From Chara braunii (taxonomy: Eukaryota; Streptophyta; Charophyceae; Charales; Characeae): a stretch of DNA of 24,784 nucleotides. The position numbers and the translations under genes are program-made. The notes under the pieces are model-generated. The model was given only the letters and a program-made list of their open reading frames with translations. It was not told the DNA's origin and searched no databases. This document shows positions 19,031-24,784 of the stretch, piece by piece (positions within the stretch are counted from its first letter, which is position 1; the number at the start of each line of letters is the position of its first letter). The stretch covers positions 690,125 to 714,908 of the forward strand of contig BFEA01000348.1 in NCBI GenBank assembly GCA_003427395.1, given 5' to 3'.

Positions 19031-20485
19031 GGTCAGAGGGTTAGCAGAGAAGGGCACAGTAATGAACTAGAGTTGTGGAGGAATGACTTCAGAATTTCGA
19101 AATGTGCCTCTCCGCGTTCTAGCGGAAGGTTCATTTCCATTTTGCCGGACTCAGTAAGATAGTCGGGGCCCGATGGGTTATATAACCCAGGCTGTGGTTG
19201 ATCTCGAATCGTAGTTGTGCTCCTGACCGCCACGCCCATGCTAATTCCTTCCTCGACAGAAGGCCAGGAGGTGGAGAGGAAGGAAAGACGGAATTACCGA
19301 CTGAGCAGGCTGACTGTCAGTCGCAGATAGATGAAGATGGTCTGAGTGTGGCCGTACGTATTGATGTCCCAGACGACTGATCAATGAAGTAGTAGCAAGG
19401 TCTGACAGACTGAGGGCTCTTTCGGGATTCTATGAGTGATGGCGCATGAACGTTCTCAGGGCGAGGTGGCTTGCCAGGCTAAACTCTCCGACAAAACAAG
19501 ATCGGTACTACAAGTTTGAGACTATCACAACTGCTACGTACCCTGGAGCTGGGGGTCCACTGCTGTCACTGTGGCTGATTTATAGTGCGGGGCAGTTGGA
19601 CGGTTTTTGTGTTGTTGTCCTACTGTATTCACCACAGCGCCCTACTACAGTTGCTGCACGGTACTATTCGTCGTACATAAGGTTGCTTGCGGCAATGCCT
19701 TTGAAACGCTGTTGTGACCAGGGGTGCCCGGGGTGCTGTACGGACAACTGGTCGACGCTCGGCTTGTTACGCATGCGCCCAAATGAGAGTATGAGTGTGG
19801 TTGTTGCTCAAACGCAGGCCATTATTGACTGGGGAGCAGCAGTTTAGTTTTGAGAGGGACATTTAGGCTTGTAAGGGGGCCCGGGGCGCGCTGCTGCGAT
19901 TTGGAGGACCGACAGGAGGTCGACGTTCGGCGCCTTGGCTTCAGTGGGCGGTATAATTGCATATTTGGCCACCATTGCAGGGCCCTCAGGCGCGTCAAGG
20001 TAACAAGGTCCTCTCACGCGAGTCTGAGAGCACCTTTCTTGGATCTGAGAGTCTCAAACCCATCTTCTTCTGCCCTTCTAACTCGAAGTCTAGTCTGATG
20101 TTATGAGAGGAAGACGGCAGGCGGGATTGCAACCCGAAGGACCGCAGCAAGACTCTGTGGGGAGTCCGCCCACCTATTGCGGGAGCTCTGCTGGAACTCA
20201 TGAGGAGTTCTGGAGGCAGGGAACGATCAGGTATACCTTTATCTATCTGTATAAACCCTTTATACCCCTGTTTGCCTATCTCCCTATTAGTTTGACTGAT
20301 TGTATGCATGTGTTTCCCCTACAATTTTTGCTTTCTGTTCAGGACTTAATCAGACTGAATGGAAGGAATGTATGGGTGTGAAACTTAAGTTTCTCTTATT
20401 TTGATTGAAAGCAGACTAAGGGATGAACTGGGGGGGAAGGTGGGAGGAAGGCAGAGTGCATGCATTTGACTGGGTCAACAAAAAA
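19031..20485. other. insertion body, no gene recognised
   Basis: The longest plus-strand frame (19446-19847, 133 codons) is Cys- and Tyr-rich in part, has no domain I recognise, and no neighbour that supports it. The rest shows scattered inverted repeats and no large repeat. Confidence 0.5.
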
Positions 20486-21093
20486 CTGCGCATTGTTTCT
20501 AAGCTGAATGGTCCAGGACTATGTTTATTTGGCTGTTTTCTAAAGGGCCGGGCATTGTTTCTAAGTTGAATGGCCTGGTTGCTATGTTTATTTTCTAGGG
20601 GTTTGCCTAATGTGAAGGGTTTAAGTTATTGTTTTGTTCTAAGGGAGGATTTTTTGTCTAAGGTTAAGCATTGTTTCTAAGCTGAATGGTTTAGCCTAAA
20701 AACCACGCACATAAGTATGAACTAAGTATAAAAGAAAGTACTTTACTTATATTTGCATGTGAACTGGCAGTTGGACATTGTTTCCAAACCGAATGGTCCA
20801 GCGCTAAGCCATATCACAAAGAAGAGAAGGGAAACTACAGAGTATAATGAGAAATTGTCTAGGCAAGCTGAACATTGTTTCCAAGCCGAATGGTTCAGTC
20901 CCCTGCCCATATTTTCATTTCTTTGTGTGAGAACGAAGTCAGAGAATTATTAAATTTTTGGTATTAAACAGTTCAGGGCGACTAGGCATTGTTTCTAAGC
21001 TGAATGGTCTAGTCGTACGCCCAAAGAAGAGAGAAGTAGTTGTGCAACCTGTTCGTGTATATCTTAAAGGCATGCTAGCTTAATGGTCTAGCA
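20486..21093 (+). repeat. array of six to seven covarying hairpins with a constant loop
   Basis: Each copy is [left arm]-CATT-GTTTCYAARYYG-AATG-g-[right arm], with one bulged G after AATG. Positions: 20486-20516, 20548-20578, 20661-20697, 20770-20802, 20867-20899, 20978-21016, plus a shortened copy at 21073-21093. The arms differ between copies but stay complementary: CCGGG/CCTGG, AGGTTAAG/TTTAGCCT, GTTGGA/TCCAGC, GCTGAA/TTCAGT, GCGACTAGG/TCTAGTCGT (G-T pairs allowed). Only the first copy has a mismatch in its five-base arm. The loop is GTTTCTAAGCTG in three copies and differs by one to three bases in the other three. Spacing is 62-116 bp. No coding frame covers the array. Confidence 0.8.
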
Positions 21094-21400
21094 CTACGCT
21101 ATATGTAAGTTGGGTATACGGGTTAAATCATCTGAAAGATTCATGAACTATCTATGAAGATTTTAACTTGGGGTTGGTGAGAGTACTTACTCCGTGTGGT
21201 TTGGCCTTGCATGTGACTGAGTGAGATTACTACTCGGTCTGAGTTCAGTTTGATAGGTAGTTTCTTTAGATGTTCGTCACGTGCTAGAACCATAGGAGTT
21301 AGTTTCAATTCCTGCATTTTTTAGCAAACTTTATTTTTACTTAGGTCAATTTCTGCATTTTCTGAGATCTTTTGTTGTACTTGGTCTTGTATAGATTTTG

Positions 21401-21859
21401 GTAAGCTACTTTCTCTACAGGAAGCGCTGCCGAAATTTCTGCAAACCCAAGGAGTTGACAAATTTTGACTTTTCAAAGTTTAACTTCTCTACATTTTATA
21501 TATGGCTTAGCAGAAATCTGAGAAGTCTCATTTTCTATTTTCATATTCAAGGATCTTAGGTGAGAGTGTTGCCCAAATTTTTGCTAATTCAGGGAGTTAG
21601 ACAAAATTGGACTTTAGAAAGTTGAAGACTATTTCTGTTTTCATATTCAAGTTGATGTAAATTTTGGAAAGACACTTTTCCTACGGGAAGTGTTGCCGAA
21701 ATTTTCTTAGTTTAAAGGAGTAAGATTATATTTTGTCAGTTGGCGATTCTGGCATCCCACTCTGTATAGAGGAGATTCTTCCAGACTCTACCTTTCTTTG
21801 GGCACTGGCTTAGAGGCAGGCTCAGGCTCAACTTGTAGAAGGATCTTAGGTGAGAGTGT
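21401..21859 (+). repeat. diverged ~130-bp tandem repeats
   Basis: Three copies begin near 21421 (GAAGCGCTGCCGAAATTT), 21561 (GAGAGTGTTGCCCAAATTT) and 21687 (GAAGTGTTGCCGAAATTT). Each is followed by a related run ending in GGAGTTGACAAATTTTGACT or similar. The word GGATCTTAGGTGAGAGTGT occurs exactly at 21551 and again at 21841. Old tandem duplication, T-rich, non-coding. Confidence 0.7.
21741..21758 (+). other. PBS-like word after a CA dinucleotide
   Basis: TGGCGATTCTGGCATCCC follows TTTTGTCAGT. The start resembles TGGCGACTCC, the primer site used by some plant gypsy elements such as Ogre (tRNA-Arg). If real, the left part of the insertion (from 16119) would be a very long LTR ending at 21738. 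No gag follows, so this is weak. Confidence 0.2.
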
Positions 21860-22542
21860 GTTATGGAGCTATATTTTTCATACACTTATGATTTTAGCTT
21901 GGGGATTGACCTGTCTTGTGTTACATGTCTTCTTGATCGATTGCTTCAGGATTTGGGCTTAGATTCAGCTTGATCCTACGAGGGTCACCTTCTGTTATCA
22001 TTGATAACAAGTCGGTTGTCGATTCGTCGTTTTATGATCCAACTCCAATTCACTCCTACCACTCAACCTAAAGGCTTTAGCCTTGTGATTTGAATTGTTT
22101 TGTTGTGTTTTCGCCCGAACTTTATTTGAATGGTCATTTAAAAAAAAGTAACGAGTATTTTATTTTGAGGAGTTGCACAAAAGTAAGGCTTGTATGGCTA
22201 AAAGCAAGGGGTGTGAGTGCAAAGAATGGTTGAAGTTGACCCCCTGTAGTGCATGAACGCTTTGGTTGAATCTTAAATGCGATTGCAGGCATGTTTGGCG
22301 ATTCGGACCTTGGATTTGACTGCCTGCGCACATATAGATATATATATATGGCTGAGAGGAGCCCCGCTGTCACTGTGAAAAGTGATCGTCCTATATTAAT
22401 AACCATTTATATATATGTGAATATATATGTATTAAGTGTTTCGTGCGGCCCACAATGACCGCACATAAGGGTTAAACAAATTATGTTTTCGAGGGAAATG
22501 GGACGTTCTATTTTAGCCTTTACTTTTTAAAATTTCTATGGT
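21860..22542. other. AT-rich insertion body, no gene
   Basis: No protein-like frame. Small palindromes occur (GTTATC-ATT-GATAAC near 21996, AAGGCTTTAGCCTT near 22071) and TA-rich runs at 22331-22432. Confidence 0.55.
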
Positions 22543-22946
22543 TTGACGTTGTAGTCCGTGACAGCCGTCAAAGTCAGACCCCTTGACTTCTTTCCAGACC
22601 CTGGGTGAAGGAGCTGGTCTCCAAGGTCATAAGAGACGATTGCCACCACAAGTCTGAACTTGTGTACCACCCACTCTCCGCAGGGTGCAGAAGAGGGTGT
22701 GGTTCTCAACCTCACTTGGCGGTTGTCCAGTGTCGAGAGATTAACCCTCAAGGCGCATGTCAGCCGACACTTGAGTGTCGAACGCGATCCTCGAGATTAA
22801 CGAGGATCGCATAAGTATGGGTACTACATAGTACGCCATCACTGCGACTGCTTGCGTACGCTTGCATTGCGAGTCGATATGAGTTAGCCCTGGACGCGGT
22901 TTTATACTAAGCCTCGCACGCGACGCCTATCCGATTTCCGCATCGG
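22543..22946. other. cluster of perfect hairpins
   Basis: Consecutive perfect inverted repeats: TTGACG/CGTCAA (22543-22571), AAGTCA/TGACTT (22571-22589), CACAAG/CTTGTG (22647-22664), CGACAC/GTGTCG (22765-22780), GCGATCCTCG/CGAGGATCGC (22784-22810, 10 bp with a 7-base loop), GTACTA/TAGTAC (22821-22834), CCGA/TCGG (22931-22946). They do not cover a coding frame. Confidence 0.75.
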
Positions 22947-23518
22947 AGAGTTATGGGATGGCTGCTAAGGGACCAGGAGTATTGTCGAGTTGTTTGTTCA
23001 GTGTCGTTCTGTATATGCATATGTACGTGCGTACGTGTGTGTGTTTTTATTTTTATGTTATTTGCAGTGGTGTACGCGTGGAGTGTGGGATGCGTCCTAG
23101 TCGACCGGCGACGAGTCGCGCTTGGGACCTCAGCCTCCCAAGGTGCCGGTTCGTGTGCGGGCTCGAAAGAGGCGTAATACCTCGCGTACCCCCTATGCTA
23201 CAGTGTACGAGAAATGCCCTCGGCTGGTCCACCTCTGCGATTGCAGCTGATTAGCTTTCGTACTGTGGACTGGTAGCTCGGCGGGGATACGCCCACCAAA
23301 TGGAGGTGACAGCTCCCGTAAGGTGGAGGTAAGTCGTGCCTCGCGTAGGCCTTATCCTGTCGTAGGGGCTCGCGAGAGGTATGGCTGGCGCACTCGGCCG
23401 GAGCGGCTTGCGGAAGCTCCATTATGTGTTTGTGGTGAGGATTAAGATCAACTCTTGCATGACGCGGTCGAGAGGGTCCCGCACTGCCCTGTGCGGTGCC
23501 GAACCAATGCGCTCGACA
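22947..23518. other. GC-rich right end of the insertion with terminal hairpin
   Basis: No coding frame is supported. The last 52 bases fold as GTCGAG (23467-23472) with CTCGAC (23512-23517), enclosing CCGCAC (23479-23484) with GTGCGG (23491-23496). The outer stem ends at the insertion boundary, so it may be the terminal structure of the element. Confidence 0.55.
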
Positions 23519-23604
23519 CCGTATATCAAAATTGTCTGGAAGGATAGGAGAATAACCAAAAATTACTCATAGGGATAGAAGAAGAACCTCACGACACGTC
23601 TCTC

Positions 23605-23674
<70 letters not shown>

Positions 23675-24343
23675 ACAACATCTCGATGCGGGCAGTCCGT
23701 CAGCCCTCACCCACACAGAGTTGTCACCCCGCTTGATCCGCGCATGCAAGCCAGGTTCGCCTGTGCGCCACAGTCCGTCACGGTCCCACGTCAACCCCGC
23801 ATGCCCAGCATCAGCTCCTCGAATCACCCAACTCTCTACTCACCTTCCAATTCTTGCTCGTTAGCCGATCCTCTTCGACCGCGCTAACACCAAAATTCTT
23901 AGAGAGTCAGTTAATCGTGCTTGCGGAATTTAAAGCATGCATGCGTGCACGCGATACTCAAGATTGTATCCAATCAGGAGGAAGAAGAAGGAAGGAAGTG
24001 CCTACGACTGCATGGCCAGGCCGCTGCATGGGGGACGTAGCCTCACTCCACACATCGATCCGGTCATGCAAGCGTTCAGGCCAATAGGACAGAGGAAGAA
24101 GTACGCGTGCACAGGGACACCACAAAAGATATCAAGAAAAGGAGGATTACAGTTACAACTATGTCCACCAAAAGTTACATTTACACAAGGATTAAGGCGC
24201 GGAAAAGTCAGAGCACAGATCTTGACGCGGCAAAGCGTGCGCAAGCAAGAAGTGTCGTGCAACGAAAATTGAGACGCGCCTAAATTCCTAATCTAAATCC
24301 TATTCACAAAAGGAAATTCTGAACGAAGCAGATTCCAAGAGCC
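23519..24343 (-). repeat. 5' LTR of the gypsy element, outer part
   Basis: Matches 5283-6095 of the 3' LTR. It includes the CT microsatellite at 23608-23672 and ends near ATTCCAAGAGCC. Together with 14871-16118 it restores an LTR of the same length as the left one. Confidence 0.85.
23608..23672. repeat. (CT)n microsatellite within the 5' LTR
   Basis: CT tract corresponding to 5364-5428 of the other LTR. The flank TCTCGTTTCT shows one interruption not present there. Confidence 0.96.
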
Positions 24344-24640
24344 CGCGGGCTATAGAACACCCGCGGACGAGTCCGTGGGGTCGAGCTCGGAGGGCAGCCA
24401 CATTCATGTCCGCGTCCGCGGCTGACCTCGGCCACGTCGCGGAAATGAATTTGCATGAATTTTCCTGAATTAAATAATGGGTGAAAAAAAAAAACGGGTT
24501 GTAGGGATTTTCAAGCCCTACAATTATTTTTTTTTTTGAAACAAATAATCTTTTTGAATTATAAAAAATAAAAAACAGAAAAGGTCGAGAAAAAAAATAT
24601 CAAAATAATTTATTTATTTTTTTGGGGGGGGGGGCGGGAT
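24344..24640. other. flank: GC-rich hairpins, then AT-rich sequence
   Basis: Starts with the palindrome AGCCCGCGGGCT (24341-24352) and CCCGCGGAC facing GTCCGTGGG (24361-24380), then CGGAGGGCAGCC facing GGCTGACCTCGG. From 24440 it becomes AT-rich with A and T runs. It contains an 8-bp perfect inverted repeat, TTGTAGGG (24499-24506) with CCCTACAA (24516-24523). No gene. Confidence 0.6.
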
Positions 24641-24670
24641 TTTTGGTTGGCAGTTCTTTGTATTCTTTGT

Positions 24671-24689
24671 ATGTGTGTGTGTTTGTGCA

Positions 24690-24784
<95 letters not shown>
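24671..24784. repeat. (GT)n microsatellite, ends in GA
   Basis: GT repeat with a few interruptions (GTTTGTGCAT, GTGCGT) up to about 24775, then GA steps to the window end. A run of ten G at 24624-24633 lies upstream. Confidence 0.97.

Larger units (their letters stand above)
16119..23518. mobile_element. unclassified 7.4-kb insertion in the 5' LTR (TG...CA, CCGT duplication)
   Basis: The uninterrupted LTR copy reads straight through this point (about 5286). Here it is split, with CCGT on both sides (16115-16118 and 23519-23522), first bases TGTAGGGGC and last bases CTCGACA. TG...CA ends and a 4-bp duplication suggest an LTR retrotransposon integrase product. However, I find no second LTR inside, and no gag, pol or transposase. 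Both ends carry hairpins: ATACCC/GGGTAT at about 16131-16148, and GTCGAG/CTCGAC at 23467-23517. The inside is dominated by structured repeats. It could be a non-autonomous LTR element, a huge solo LTR, or another class. Its true length is 190 bp less, because of the adapter artefact at 18840. Confidence 0.65.
3491..24343 (-). mobile_element. degenerate Ty3/gypsy LTR retrotransposon with two nested insertions
   Basis: Two direct repeats of about 2.06 kb (3491-6095 and 14871-16118 joined to 23519-24343) flank an 8.8-kb minus-strand internal region. Its domain order is gag, protease, RT, RNase H, integrase, which is the Ty3/gypsy order because integrase follows RNase H. Without nested insertions the element is about 12.9 kb. 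The long internal part after integrase holds an extra acidic ORF. Every ORF is interrupted by stops or frameshifts, and the LTRs differ at about 40 of 430 positions that I compared by eye (4655-5090 against 15487-15920), so this is an old inactive copy. I cannot define TG/CA ends or a target duplication; the limits given are limits of LTR homology. Confidence 0.88.

Noticed and set aside
19446-19847. 133-codon plus-strand frame as a gene
   Set aside because: No domain, no codon or context support, and it lies within a non-coding insertion rich in repeats.
20486-21093. CRISPR-like array of regularly spaced repeats
   Set aside because: Eukaryotic context, variable spacing, diverged repeats with covarying arms and no cas genes.
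16119-21738. A complete 5.6-kb LTR ending before the PBS-like word at 21741
   Set aside because: No second LTR copy and no gag or pol follows; kept only as a weak possibility.

Overview
This is a non-coding, repeat-dominated eukaryotic window. It has long dinucleotide microsatellites, poly-A/T tracts, nested transposons and no intact host gene that I can support. The host looks like a plant or streptophyte alga. The chromovirus-like Ty3/gypsy proteins, especially the acidic third ORF, resemble families I recall from the charophyte Chara braunii. That is an impression from memory, not a search result.

Layout. 1-216 is the end of a hAT-like non-autonomous transposon. 217-3490 is host-like sequence with CT/GA microsatellites, three sets of diverged short repeats and a chain of perfect hairpins near 2.3 kb. 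3491-24343 is one old, large Ty3/gypsy element on the minus strand. Its 3' LTR (3491-6095) is split by a second copy of the hAT-like element (4106-4646, 8-bp target duplication). Its internal region runs right to left: PBS-like site, gag with CCHC knuckle, aspartic protease, a linker/RT N-terminus carrying a 387-bp in-frame tandem duplication, reverse transcriptase, RNase H, a PHD-finger-like module, integrase with GPY/F tail, and an acidic third ORF. All reading frames are broken by stops and frameshifts, and the LTRs differ by roughly 10% where I compared them.

The 5' LTR (14871-16118 plus 23519-24343) is interrupted by a 7,400-bp insertion at 16119-23518, which starts TG, ends CA and is flanked by a 4-bp duplication (CCGT). 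I could not recognise coding capacity in it. It carries (i) about five purine-rich tandem units at 17.9-18.83 kb, each with inverted repeats whose arms change together; (ii) six to seven copies of a hairpin at 20.49-21.09 kb with a near-constant 12-nt loop and covarying arms; (iii) diverged 130-bp repeats at 21.4-21.86 kb; and (iv) a run of perfect hairpins at 22.54-22.95 kb plus a terminal hairpin at its right end. This insertion is the best candidate for something undescribed: a structured-RNA or cruciform-forming element, or a footprint of template-switch mutation.

Inside that insertion, 18840-18877 is exactly the Nextera mate-pair junction adapter, flanked by two identical 153-bp copies. 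This is an assembly artefact and not biology. Beyond 24343 the sequence is AT-rich flank ending in a GT microsatellite.
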